A stretch of 21,661 bases of DNA from a virus (IMGVR_UViG_3300030107_005582:1-21661); one strand, 5' to 3'; shown: positions 1 through 6,912, counted from the stretch's first letter. Numbers and translations: made by a program. Notes: a model not told the origin generated them from the sequence alone.

Positions 1-794
1 TTCATTATGTGAATAGTTCGTTCTGAATTTTTGTCCAGAAAATCATAACCTTCTCCTGGCCAATAATCATTATCGGTACAGTATTTATAAACTTCTAGAT
101 CTGTATTATATAGATCTCTACCCATATCTATAAGATTATCCCCTAATTGTATTATATTAATACTAAATGGTGGATTTTTCTCTATAGCTACAATATAGTA
201 CTCGTAAGCTTTTACAGCATCCATATAGAATGCAGCCTGCTTATGATACTTAAACTTCCTTACAGAGCTTGCAAATCCATTATAAGAGCTATCTTGTGTA
301 GTTTTTAAGTCTACTATAATGTTAGCGTCTTTATTATAAACATCAAGCATTCCTCTACATTTTACATTCCAAAATTCATTTTCCCAAGCTATAATATGTT
401 CTTTGAGGCCATTGGTAAGTAATAATTTAGCATCAGAATCTCTCATTAATTTATCTGTCATTTGTTCTATAAGAACATAGTCATCTTCAGATATAATAGT
501 TTTTAACATATTACTCTTAATAAATTCTGCATAATCTTCTTTGCCCTTCTTAGTTCTTCTATCAAACTTTGGTGCAATAGCATAATGGTTATTAAATTCT
601 TCTGGTTGTAATACATTCATATGTATTGCCGATCCAAATTTCATAGCTGGTGTAACTGGTTGTGGGTTATCCATCATAAATCTAAAATATTCTGGCGATT
701 TACCAGTTAGATGATTCAACATACTATTAGATACATAATCTGTATTCTGATAATAGTTACTATGTGTGAGTTTATGGTTCTTTATTGGTTTCAT
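1..794 (-). CDS. RecE/DUF3799-like PD-(D/E)XK exonuclease (C-terminus beyond window)
   Basis: The first 264 residues are visible and the frame is open at the left edge. The nuclease core shows a GSAIH motif near residue 55, an Asp at about 151 in CRGMLD, the D-x-K pair in VDLKTT at 162-164, and a KQAAFY segment near 185 that fits the family's Q-xx-Y motif. This spacing is typical of lambda-exonuclease/RecE-type PD-(D/E)XK enzymes, especially the DUF3799 group. Such enzymes resect double-stranded ends to expose 3' single strands for an annealing protein. The Rad52-like gene of the same block is the obvious partner. The ATG was chosen because it follows an AG-rich leader and no upstream in-frame ATG was seen. 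The gap before it contains a strong GC-rich hairpin and a -7-box-like sequence, so it may have its own transcript. An AddB/Cas4-like nuclease is a less likely alternative. Confidence 0.85.
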   Translation of the reverse strand, partial: MKPIKNHKLTHSNYYQNTDYVSNSMLNHLTGKSPEYFRFMMDNPQPVTPAMKFGSAIHMNVLQPEEFNNHYAIAPKFDRRTKKGKEDYAEFIKSNMLKTIISEDDYVLIEQMTDKLMRDSDAKLLLTNGLKEHIIAWENEFWNVKCRGMLDVYNKDANIIVDLKTTQDSSYNGFASSVRKFKYHKQAAFYMDAVKAYEYYIVAIEKNPPFSINIIQLGDNLIDMGRDLYNTDLEVYKYCTDNDYWPGEGYDFLDKNSERTIHIM

Positions 795-811
795 CTTCTT
801 CTATATAAAGC

Positions 812-848
812 TTTTGGAGCCCCCCAAAATTAGGGGGGACTTCCAAAA
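812..848 (-). promoter_or_regulatory. GC-rich hairpin in the leader of the nuclease gene
   Basis: Six C and six G residues pair around a 7-nt A/T loop. The flanks TTTTGGAG and CTTCCAAAA extend the stem by about eight more pairs with two single-base bulges. In an AT-rich genome such a stem is conspicuous. Neither strand has a T-run directly after it, so it does not look like an intrinsic terminator. On the minus strand it ends 17 nt before the nuclease ATG, where it could act as a 5' leader structure or processing site. Function is inferred. Confidence 0.6.
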
Positions 849-882
849 ACCAACCAAGAGAAGTAGAAAAAGGAGAGCAGTA

Positions 883-890
883 CAAAAATA
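883..890 (-). promoter_or_regulatory. Possible Bacteroidota -7 box for the nuclease gene
   Basis: The minus strand reads TATTTTTG here, which fits the Bacteroidota -7 consensus TAnnTTTG. Transcription would start about 7 nt downstream and give a leader of roughly 80 nt containing the hairpin. No clear TTTG -33 box lies at the right distance, and such matches arise by chance in AT-rich DNA, so confidence is low. Confidence 0.3.
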
Positions 891-894
891 AGAA

Positions 895-1209
895 TTATTT
901 TTCACTCTTCTCATGTTTCTCTACTACTTTTTTTGCTTTCTCTTTAAGCTCTTCTCGTTCTTGGTCTATTTTTTCCATTTTAGCGATAGTTTCTGTGGCA
1001 TTAGGAATTGACATAACATAATTATAAAACTCTGTTTCATAGTCATTTACAGGGTTTTCATCATCATAACAATTTTTAGCCCATCCTATCATTGATATTT
1101 CATGAAGCTGTATTATTTTTGATAATTCTTCAAATAATTCATAAGCTTCATTACTTATTTTCACTTTTTTTCCAAATAGATTTAATTTTCTGTTCTTTTT
1201 TTTGATCAT
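895..1209 (-). CDS. Small charged protein of unknown function
   Basis: This is a 104-residue hydrophilic protein from the chosen ATG. The N-terminal 20 residues are rich in Lys and Arg. The C-terminal 35 residues alternate Glu and Lys in a pattern expected for a long helix or coiled coil. The start was chosen because its ATG overlaps the TGA of the upstream DnaA-IV-like gene as ATGA, the same junction seen repeatedly in this block. A GTG 33 bases further upstream would add 11 residues but would overlap the neighbour by 37 bases. It is the second-last gene visible in the recombination block, ahead of the nuclease. No family was recognised, and an accessory role in DNA replication is only a guess from position. 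Confidence 0.6.
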   Translation of the reverse strand: MIKKKNRKLNLFGKKVKISNEAYELFEELSKIIQLHEISMIGWAKNCYDDENPVNDYETEFYNYVMSIPNATETIAKMEKIDQEREELKEKAKKVVEKHEKSEK

Positions 1210-1655
1210 TTTGTTAAAATATTTAATTGCTGTTTTAGACACTCAATTTCTTCTTTAAGTGTTCTGTTCTCTCTAGTGGTTTCCATTAGATTATCATGTC
1301 TTAATTTATTCTCATTCATCACTATCTCTAATAATGAATGTATTGCATTATCAACTGTCTCTGCACGTAGTATAAATTCTTTCTTTATTTTTTCAAATAC
1401 ACGAATATACATTTTGTCTTTTATATCAAACAAGTCTTTATGTTTTCTGTTTTGACATATAACATTAGAATGGCTTTGTCCAAAAAGCATACCAACATGT
1501 TTGGTAGTCATTCCTGTATCGGTTAAAAGTTTCATAAATGCTCTTCTTGCTAGAATTACATTCGCCTTTCTAGATTTAGATTTTAGAAGGTGAACATTAA
1601 TATCTAGTACTGTGCATATACGTAATATTAATTCATTTGCATCTCTTGTTGTCAT
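1206..1655 (-). CDS. Stand-alone DnaA domain IV-like DNA-binding protein
   Basis: Residues about 11-78 resemble the C-terminal DNA-binding domain of the initiator DnaA. A helical stretch with LARRAFMKLL is followed by a turn and the segment FGQSHSNV at 58-65, matching the FGGRDHSTV recognition-helix signature of DnaA domain IV. There is no AAA+ ATPase part. Residues 120-149 form a likely coiled coil (LKEEIECLKQQL) that could dimerise the protein. The start overlaps the stop of the RusA-like gene as ATGA, so the two are probably translationally coupled. The domain binds double-stranded DNA, so the protein could mark a phage origin, displace host DnaA or repress transcription; which of these applies is not visible. 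Assignment to the domain is fairly secure, the role is not. Confidence 0.8.
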   Translation of the reverse strand: MTTRDANELILRICTVLDINVHLLKSKSRKANVILARRAFMKLLTDTGMTTKHVGMLFGQSHSNVICQNRKHKDLFDIKDKMYIRVFEKIKKEFILRAETVDNAIHSLLEIVMNENKLRHDNLMETTRENRTLKEEIECLKQQLNILTK

Positions 1656-2020
1656 AGTACTTTAATAATTACTCCTGGGTTTTCTTTATTGTGCTCATAT
1701 ACTTCAAAAGAAGGCATAATACAATCACAATTATCATCTTGAATATATCCGTATTTTACCATTAGATCTTGAGCAGTTTGGCAAGGATTAATATAGTCAA
1801 ACTTTCTTCTTGTTTTTCTGAGAAACTTAAATGAGATTTTGTAAGGCATTTCTTTATCCTTAATCATTTCTAAAAAAGAATCTTTATTTTTTACCCAATC
1901 CTCTTTACTTTCTCTAATGTAATTCATAACTGTTTTAGAGTTTATCAAAAGTTTGCCTGTCCATCGCTTACTATTTTTACTGCTTGGTACATTTCCTGGT
2001 ATAAATATTTCGCTTGGCAT
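1652..2020 (-). CDS. RusA-like Holliday junction resolvase
   Basis: This 122-residue protein has the RusA layout. It starts with a beta strand IFIPGNVPSSKNSKR, typical of the family N-terminus. A Lys/Arg-rich stretch around residues 68-73 precedes the acidic active-site region FDYINP at 74-79, then QDLMVKYGYIQDD at 84-96. D75, D85 and the D95-D96 pair are the probable Mg2+ ligands. RusA enzymes are dimeric endonucleases that cut four-way junctions symmetrically and resolve replication and recombination intermediates before packaging. The length matches Escherichia coli RusA (about 120 residues). A structured spacer separates it from the SSB-like gene, and its stop overlaps the next start as ATGA. 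Confidence 0.85.
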   Translation of the reverse strand: MPSEIFIPGNVPSSKNSKRWTGKLLINSKTVMNYIRESKEDWVKNKDSFLEMIKDKEMPYKISFKFLRKTRRKFDYINPCQTAQDLMVKYGYIQDDNCDCIMPSFEVYEHNKENPGVIIKVL

Positions 2021-2021
2021 A

Positions 2022-2060
2022 TTAGGGGGCTAAGATACAAAAAATATCTCAACCCTCTAA
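2022..2060 (-). promoter_or_regulatory. Two-part hairpin directly before the RusA-like start codon
   Basis: TTAG plus GGG on one side pairs with CCC plus CTAA on the other, with one interrupting position. After a 3-nt internal loop, AGATA pairs with TATCT around a 7-nt loop. The base of the stem is two nucleotides from the RusA-like ATG on the minus strand. No T-run follows, so a terminator is unlikely. Control of translation or RNA processing is inferred. Confidence 0.5.
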
Positions 2061-2071
2061 TAGCCTAGTTA

Positions 2072-2662
2072 TTAGAATGGTAGGTCATCTTCATCTATGT
2101 CAGTAGCTTCTACTGCCCCAGAATTAGATTTCCATTCTTTGTGCTCTAGTTCAAATTGTTTTCTATCTTCTATTGATAAAGGTTTATTATAAGAATCTTT
2201 GTATCCTATTTTTGCTCCATCTTTTGAAGACCAAGCATACCTAATAGCCTTTCTAACAACAGGCTCGTCAGTATCTTTATTATGTCCTACATATTCTTCA
2301 TAAATAAAAGTAATATTTACTTTCTTATTAACAGCGCCTTTTATAGAGTCTGAATCATTAGAAAAGTCTTTAACTCCACAATCTATTAAAAACTCTTTTA
2401 ATCGTTTAGATTTCCATTCTCTTGTTGAAGGCTTATCACTTTCTCTAACAACCCAAAATCTAGCTCTACCTAACTCATTAGAGGTGGTAGTGATATTAAA
2501 TTGAATATAAGGAGCTCCTTGATAATTGTCTCTAGAGTCTGATGTTTCGACTCCTGTTACTGTACAACTATATGATCCTTCACGAACATATTTTGTTTCT
2601 TTTGTTGATTTTTCCTTTTTACCAGCTACTATTGCTGATAGATTAAATGCTTCTACTTTCAT
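2072..2662 (-). CDS. SSB-like single-stranded DNA-binding protein
   Basis: The 196-residue protein has a beta-rich N-terminal two thirds consistent with an OB fold (for example YSCTVTGVET, PYIQFNITTTS and KVNITFIYEEY). Its last residues, DIDEDDLPF, are a classical SSB acidic tip ending in Pro-Phe, the element that recruits partner proteins to single-stranded DNA. It lies between the Rad52-like and RusA-like genes, as expected for a protein that coats resected ends and replication forks. Sequence similarity to cellular SSB is not obvious from reading, so the call rests on the tip, the predicted fold and the context. The ATG overlaps the end of the preceding 60-aa gene by 20 bases. Confidence 0.75.
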   Translation of the reverse strand: MKVEAFNLSAIVAGKKEKSTKETKYVREGSYSCTVTGVETSDSRDNYQGAPYIQFNITTTSNELGRARFWVVRESDKPSTREWKSKRLKEFLIDCGVKDFSNDSDSIKGAVNKKVNITFIYEEYVGHNKDTDEPVVRKAIRYAWSSKDGAKIGYKDSYNKPLSIEDRKQFELEHKEWKSNSGAVEATDIDEDDLPF

Positions 2663-2825
2663 TATTTATTGTTTTTAATTTTTGTTTAGTTAATTTTAAT
2701 TCTTCTATTAATTCTTTCTTACTTAATAAAACGTAAAGCCGTCTTAATTTATCATGTAATTGTATACGTGTATAATTTTCTGACTGAAGTTTTGCAATCT
2801 CATCTGATATTTTCCAAAACCCCAT
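2643..2825 (-). CDS. 60-residue helical protein of unknown function
   Basis: This short basic protein consists almost entirely of predicted helix, with the heptad-like segment ELIEELKLTKQKLKTI near the C-terminus. Its ATG shares a base with the stop of the Rad52-like gene (TAATG), and its end runs 20 bases into the SSB-like gene, so it is tightly embedded in the recombination block. The tight coupling supports it as a real gene. It could be a small partner of Rad52 or SSB, but no family was recognised. Confidence 0.7.
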   Translation of the reverse strand: MGFWKISDEIAKLQSENYTRIQLHDKLRRLYVLLSKKELIEELKLTKQKLKTINNESRSI

Positions 2826-3319
2826 TATTTATTATTTTTAAGTTTCCAATTAATATACTTAGTTAATGTTTCTCCATCAAAAATAATCTTATCTTTCTCA
2901 GGAGCATATGGATAGTCTTTACCTTTCCATTGTTTTGTTTGTAGAGTTTGTATTGGTAATCTATATAAGAATCTACCTATACCCCATGATACACATGCTC
3001 TTTTAAAAGCATCTGATACATGGCCTTTGTCTTTTTCTACATTAGATTCTGAACCTGTGTCTGATTTCCAAACCCAATAACTTTCTTTATAATGTTCTTC
3101 GCCTGGGACATTTCTTAAACAAAATATTCCTACTTTACAGAATAATAATCCATTCTCTTCGTAAAATATACTTTGCCAGTTTTCTGAGCCACATACTTCG
3201 TCTAATAAGTCTTGGCAATCTCTAGCGTCTATATACGCTACACAGGTTGTTTTTCCATATTTAGTAGACTGTACACGCCACTTATATGGTAGCTCTTTTT
3301 TTAAATCCTCTAAATTCAT
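2825..3319 (-). CDS. Rad52/Rad22-family single-strand annealing protein
   Basis: At 164 residues this matches the conserved core of Rad52-family recombinases found in phages. The family pattern is clear: YIDARDCQDLLDEVCGSENW at 29-48, a beta hairpin around 56-68, then D-x-G at 87-89, and KDKGHVSDAFKRACVSWGIG at 96-115 followed by RFLYRLP, which fits the family's A-x-KRA-x3-GIGR-x-LY signature. These proteins form rings that anneal complementary single strands. With the nuclease at the left edge it would form an exonuclease-annealase pair of the lambda Red/RecET type. The gene has an ATGA overlap with the HU-like gene upstream and TAATG with the 60-residue gene downstream. Confidence 0.9.
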   Translation of the reverse strand: MNLEDLKKELPYKWRVQSTKYGKTTCVAYIDARDCQDLLDEVCGSENWQSIFYEENGLLFCKVGIFCLRNVPGEEHYKESYWVWKSDTGSESNVEKDKGHVSDAFKRACVSWGIGRFLYRLPIQTLQTKQWKGKDYPYAPEKDKIIFDGETLTKYINWKLKNNK

Positions 3320-3567
3320 TTTATTTTTGTTTTAGATTGTTTGGCTAGATTCTCTCTTATCTTGGTTCTAACCTTTCTAGCTGCTTTAACAGCCACTACA
3401 AATTTTACAAAGCCTCTTATCATAACGGCTCGTTTCTTAAATAATAATATATAAGCTATCTCTTTAAAAGTTAGCGTTAATATTTTACTTACTTTTGATT
3501 TTGGAATATCTAAATCATAAGATATTTCATCAATAACTTCGTCTAGTTTAGATTTTTTTCTCGGCAT
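3316..3567 (-). CDS. Short HU/IHF-like nucleoid protein
   Basis: The 83-residue protein has an N-terminal helical pair (LDEVIDEISYDLDIPKSKVS) like that of HU and IHF. It continues with RAVMIRGFVKFVVAVKAARKV at 46-66, which resembles the HU segment around GFG-x-F and the R-x-AR that lead into the DNA-binding arm. The usual RNP tip and the returning strand are absent. The C-terminus is instead a short Lys/Arg-rich tail, and the whole is a little shorter than the usual 90 residues. HU/IHF-like proteins bend DNA, and relatives are known from crAss-like phages. A role in folding phage DNA or aiding replication initiation is likely but unproven. Its stop overlaps the Rad52-like start. Confidence 0.7.
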   Translation of the reverse strand: MPRKKSKLDEVIDEISYDLDIPKSKVSKILTLTFKEIAYILLFKKRAVMIRGFVKFVVAVKAARKVRTKIRENLAKQSKTKIK

Positions 3568-3619
3568 ATTCTCTTGGTTTTGAGGTTATAAAAATACATA
3601 ATTTTGATTAATATACAAA

Positions 3620-4906
3620 TTATTCTTCTACAAATTTTGTAAGATTTGCAATAAATTTTAATATAACTTTACCTACACCAATGCTCCTTCCTTTTGCAAA
3701 GATGATTTCCGCAATTCCTTTTTGACTTTCTCCTTCAATTTCTGATATGCCGTAATACTCAGGTCTATAAACTAATACTACAATATCACTAGCTTGCTCA
3801 ATTTCTCCTGATTCTCTAAGATCAGACATAGTAGGACGACTTTCTTGCCTTAATCCTACACCACGATTTAATTGGCTTAATGCAATTATAGTAATGTTTA
3901 GTTCTTTAGCTATGTTTTTTAATGCTCTAGCTATTCTACTTATTTCTTGCTCTCTTGTGCCTCCTTTAGTTCTTGCAGATATTAATTGTAAATAATCTAT
4001 AAACACAAGCTTTATGCCAGATGTAATAACTAACTGCTTAATTCTATTTAATAAATATTGCAAAGAAGTTCTTTTACAATCATCTATAAACAATGGTAAG
4101 TTTTCTATAACTCCAACAGATTTATGAATTTGTTTTAAATCTTTATCGCTTATAGTACCTTTCTGCAACCACTTATTATCTATACCTGTTTCATTAGATA
4201 TTAAGCGCTCTATCAGTTGTTTATATGACATTTCATATGAGAATATAGCTGTAGGTACATTTCCATGTTTTACAGCGTTATAGGCAAATGTTAAAGCTAA
4301 ACTCGTTTTACCCATAGATGAAGCGCCACCTATAATAACTAAATCTGTTTCTTGCCAACCATTTGTAAAGTTATCAATATTATTAAATCCTGTAGGGATA
4401 CCAGTAATACCTTTAGTATTCATTCTTACCTCTATATCTCCTAACACATCTGATATTTGCTCAGAAATAGATTTATTTTGTCCAGCAACATCAGGATTTA
4501 AATCAGACGTATTTTTATTAATAAACTTTAATATCTCATCAGAATCTTCTTTATTAGTAACCTTAAAGCTCAACTCTTTAGTAAACTTAGATATATTATT
4601 CATAGTCATAATTTTAGTTAGCTGATTTATACAAGAAGCTATATCATGAGCCATAAATGCATCGTCTAATATACAAGCCAATGTTAAAGTTATATTTTCT
4701 TCTGAATCTTTCAATATAGCAGAAAGATTAATAATGTCAGGAGTTTGATTATTATTAATTAACTGCTTATATACATTAAATATGTTTCTATTAGTTAAAT
4801 CATTAAACAGTTCGGGATGTAAATTATTATGATGACTATAATAAAGCTCAGGATACTGTATTAATTTAGCTAATAGAATGTCTTCTAATTCTTTGTCTTC
4901 ATACAT
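3620..4906 (-). CDS. dnaB: Replicative DNA helicase, DnaB family
   Basis: At 428 residues this is a complete, slightly short DnaB. Residues 1-100 form the helical N-terminal domain. The RecA-like motor follows, with Walker A GGASSMGKTS at 193-202, the catalytic Glu segment SYEMS at 223-227, Walker B LVFIDYLQLI at 300-309, and SQLNR at 344-348. Next come DLRESG at 362-367 and the C-terminal KGRSIGVGK segment, equivalent to the arginine-finger region. The enzyme encircles the lagging strand and unwinds DNA 5' to 3' at the fork. No DnaG-type primase or DnaC-type loader is visible in this window. The gene lies directly upstream of the HU-like and recombination genes. No intein or insertion interrupts the motifs. 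The leader carries the TTAACTAAA motif seen before several other starts. Confidence 0.97.
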   Translation of the reverse strand: MYEDKELEDILLAKLIQYPELYYSHHNNLHPELFNDLTNRNIFNVYKQLINNNQTPDIINLSAILKDSEENITLTLACILDDAFMAHDIASCINQLTKIMTMNNISKFTKELSFKVTNKEDSDEILKFINKNTSDLNPDVAGQNKSISEQISDVLGDIEVRMNTKGITGIPTGFNNIDNFTNGWQETDLVIIGGASSMGKTSLALTFAYNAVKHGNVPTAIFSYEMSYKQLIERLISNETGIDNKWLQKGTISDKDLKQIHKSVGVIENLPLFIDDCKRTSLQYLLNRIKQLVITSGIKLVFIDYLQLISARTKGGTREQEISRIARALKNIAKELNITIIALSQLNRGVGLRQESRPTMSDLRESGEIEQASDIVVLVYRPEYYGISEIEGESQKGIAEIIFAKGRSIGVGKVILKFIANLTKFVEE

Positions 4907-4957
4907 AAAATTTAGTTAAAATTGGTTTGCTAATATATAAATTATTAGCTTAAATTA

Positions 4958-5251
4958 CTATAAGTGTCCGCCAGAATTTTGTCCCACAATCTCATATCTC
5001 CATTCACTATCAGTTTCTGCATCATCCATTCCATCAAAGTCATATAGTCCAGTTCCAAAAACTAAACTGGTTTCATCCATCGCTTTATCCATTTTATCTA
5101 CATATAGATGTTCGTTATCGTGTAAATAATCGTTAAGGCGTTCATCATAATAATTTTCTACACCATCTTTATTATTCCAATCGTTAGGCACTTCTATTTC
5201 TACCTCTACAAACTTGTGGTAGACACTTCGGTTTTGAATTTTTACTTTCAT
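4958..5251 (-). CDS. Small acidic protein, possible paralogue of the gene ending at 8348
   Basis: This 97-residue protein is rich in Asp and Glu and begins with a strand-forming segment (MKVKIQNRSVYHKFVEVEIE) followed by VPND. The 82-residue protein encoded about 3 kb upstream on the same strand starts in a similar way, with NRTYFTYVELEFPND. Both then continue with charged, probably helical sequence and a beta-rich end. The resemblance suggests old duplicates, although it is confined to the first 25 or so residues. No function was recognised. Its ATG overlaps the preceding stop as ATGA. Confidence 0.65.
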   Translation of the reverse strand: MKVKIQNRSVYHKFVEVEIEVPNDWNNKDGVENYYDERLNDYLHDNEHLYVDKMDKAMDETSLVFGTGLYDFDGMDDAETDSEWRYEIVGQNSGGHL

Positions 5252-5451
5252 TTCATATTGTTTTTAAGCCATTGTAAGGCTCTTGTTTCTAATTCATCAT
5301 AGTTTTCTAAGTCGTTATCACTAATAGCTTCCATAAGCTTTAATATGATAGCTCCCGCTTCTTCTATAATGCTTTCATTTATACTCTCCATTTGCTCTGT
5401 ATGTAAAGCTTTGAAAAATATATCATTAATTTGTTTATTCAATTCATTCAT
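5248..5451 (-). CDS. 67-residue acidic helical protein, unknown
   Basis: The sequence is rich in Glu, Asn, Ile and Leu and should be almost wholly helical. There is no Cys, no signal sequence and no membrane segment. It is coupled to the next gene by an ATGA overlap. Its leader has one of the clearest copies of the repeated AACTAAA motif, with two in tandem. No family was recognised. Confidence 0.65.
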   Translation of the reverse strand: MNELNKQINDIFFKALHTEQMESINESIIEEAGAIILKLMEAISDNDLENYDELETRALQWLKNNMK

Positions 5452-5466
5452 AATTTTAATTTAGTT

Positions 5467-5757
5467 TTAGTTAATTTTAATTGTTCTATATTGTTCAGTA
5501 TATTTATTCCATAATTTACTCCCATTAAAGATTAAGTCATTATTTGTTTCACTTAATCCATCAATACAATAATTCTGTATATAAATTCCAAAGTTTGTAT
5601 ATTCCTTTTTTATTTTCTTAATCCAGTACAATACATAATCAATGTTTAATTCTCTATCGTAAGGTATTATCTCAATATAAGTTTCGTTATTGTATTTACA
5701 ATATGATACTTCGATATTCATATTATTTTCTATTGCTATTATTCCTTTATTTCCCAT
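5467..5757 (-). CDS. 96-residue protein of unknown function
   Basis: The protein mixes strand and helix, with many Tyr and Asn residues (for example CKYNNETYIEIIPYD and VLYWIKKIKKEY). It lacks a signal peptide or membrane span. The start is the first ATG after the stop of the neighbouring gene and has an AACTATG leader. It belongs to the row of small unknown genes between the replication block and the DUF932 gene, and its role cannot be read from the sequence. Confidence 0.6.
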   Translation of the reverse strand: MGNKGIIAIENNMNIEVSYCKYNNETYIEIIPYDRELNIDYVLYWIKKIKKEYTNFGIYIQNYCIDGLSETNNDLIFNGSKLWNKYTEQYRTIKIN

Positions 5758-5768
5758 AGTTATTTTGT

Positions 5769-6113
5769 TTACATTGCTGCCCAGCCTATAAAGTAAAAAG
5801 CTTTAATGCCTTTTTTACCCTTATAACCTCTGCTTTCTTTTATTCTTTTTAAGATTGCGCCTTTAATTTCTATACAAATACAATCTCCCCATTTTTGTGC
5901 AACATCAAGCATTTTATTTTCCCATTTATCAAATGCTTTAGTTCCATATCTTGGGTTATCATTACGCATTATAAAACCTGATGTTGTTGATATTGTGCCA
6001 TTATAGCTGTCATGGCCACTTTCATATAATGCTTCACTTACTAAATCATCATATGCTTCTGATGCATTTTTAAATCTACCCACTGCTAAATTTCCAAAAG
6101 TTGTTGCTCCCAT
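5769..6113 (-). CDS. Conserved phage protein beginning MGATTFG, function unknown
   Basis: This 114-residue protein starts with MGATTFGNLAVGRFKNASEA, then ALYESGHDSYNGTI and GFIMRN. From memory, short phage proteins with the same layout (MGATTF, an A-x-(E/D)A-(F/Y) helix, a YGH/SGH-x2-Y-x-GTI segment) are scattered across many unrelated tailed phages; this needs a database check. The C-terminal part (residues 70-114) contains WGDCICIEIKG and a basic stretch. No catalytic motif is visible. The ATG follows the previous stop directly (TAAATG), which indicates coupled translation. It is probably an accessory gene acting early in infection. Confidence 0.7.
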   Translation of the reverse strand: MGATTFGNLAVGRFKNASEAYDDLVSEALYESGHDSYNGTISTTSGFIMRNDNPRYGTKAFDKWENKMLDVAQKWGDCICIEIKGAILKRIKESRGYKGKKGIKAFYFIGWAAM

Positions 6114-6455
6114 TTATGATGTCAAATAATTTGCTAATTTTTGTATTTCTTCTGTTTCTAAAGAACTATAATTATTAACTCCACCAGTATAATCTTTATA
6201 GTCTTTTGCTGTTCTGATTAATAAATCAGCACCACCACCTGTTGGTGGAAAATACCTTACATCAGATATACTAAAGTATATTACATTATTGTTTTTAGTA
6301 GCAAAACCACTAAAATAGTGGTGTCCATTTGAGAATTTAATATCAGTAAAATCAGCTTGTTTTAAAGCTTTTCTTACAATACTTTTTTCTTTACTATAGG
6401 ATTTTTTTGACCCTAGAGAAACTCTTTTTTGTTCATTTTCAATTGTATATGTCAT
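6114..6455 (-). CDS. 113-residue protein of unknown function
   Basis: An N-terminal basic segment (KRVSLGSKKSYSKEKSIVRK) is followed by a beta-rich core with GHHYFSGFA and YFSISDVRYFPPTGG. It ends in a helix with TEEIQKLANYL. Pairs such as GHHY and the aromatic residues give the feel of a compact alpha/beta domain, but no family was recognised. The gene is locked between two others, with an ATGA overlap upstream and TAAATG downstream, so all three are probably expressed together. Confidence 0.65.
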   Translation of the reverse strand: MTYTIENEQKRVSLGSKKSYSKEKSIVRKALKQADFTDIKFSNGHHYFSGFATKNNNVIYFSISDVRYFPPTGGGADLLIRTAKDYKDYTGGVNNYSSLETEEIQKLANYLTS

Positions 6456-6730
6456 GATATTACTGGTATTACTGATAAATCTTTAAATGTAGTAGACATA
6501 GCTCCTCCATCATTTCCTTCATCGTCCATCATAGGCACTAACCAATATTTATTATCTAATTGAATAGCTATTGGCCTTTTATACCACATACTATCTTCCA
6601 TTTCTTCATCGCCAATATATTCTACTTTTGTTATTGTCTTACCGACTAAATGTTCTGAGACAAGATCTGTCCAGTATTGTTCTGGTGTTCTACCATTAAA
6701 TGGTGCTTCTTTGATTACTTTTTTACTCAT
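6452..6730 (-). CDS. Conserved phage protein with YKRP and DDEGNDGGA motifs, function unknown
   Basis: The 92-residue protein contains LVGKTITKVEYI, then MWYKRPIAIQLDN at about 48-60 and a DDEGNDGGAMSTT stretch near residue 69. From memory, this order of a KTI helix or strand, WYKRP-x-(V/I)-x-L-(D/N) and a P-x-DDEGNDGGAL loop is widespread in small proteins of tailed phages, but no biochemical role is known to me. The acidic Gly-rich loop could bind metal. It is translationally coupled to the following gene by ATGA. Confidence 0.7.
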   Translation of the reverse strand: MSKKVIKEAPFNGRTPEQYWTDLVSEHLVGKTITKVEYIGDEEMEDSMWYKRPIAIQLDNKYWLVPMMDDEGNDGGAMSTTFKDLSVIPVIS

Positions 6731-6735
6731 TTTTT

Positions 6736-6903
6736 TTAATTTTTTAATGTATTAAAATTATCTACTACTATCTTGCATACTTCACTTACTATTCTATCAT
6801 CCATACCATCTAAGTAAGTCATTAAGTCTTCTTGTATTTGACTTCTTATTTCTTTAATTGTTGTTCCTTTGGTATTTTGTATACCCCATTTTGTTGCTTT
6901 CAT
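6736..6903 (-). CDS. 55-residue protein of unknown function
   Basis: A short open frame fills the gap between the DUF932 gene and the next gene exactly. It starts MKATKWGIQNTKGTTIKE and ends DNFNTLKN, with an amphipathic helix in the middle (EIRSQIQEDLMTYL) and a second helix after DGMDDR. Its ATG lies 9 bases after the DUF932 stop with an A/T-rich leader, and its TAA is 5 bases before the next ATG. This spacing is what the rest of the operon shows, so I take it as real. No family was recognised. Confidence 0.6.
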   Translation of the reverse strand: MKATKWGIQNTKGTTIKEIRSQIQEDLMTYLDGMDDRIVSEVCKIVVDNFNTLKN

Positions 6904-6912
6904 TATTTAATT

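Noticed and set aside
3620-4906. Intein or group I intron in the helicase, as reported in some crAss-like phages
   Set aside because: All helicase motifs are in order at normal spacing within 428 residues, leaving no room for an insertion.
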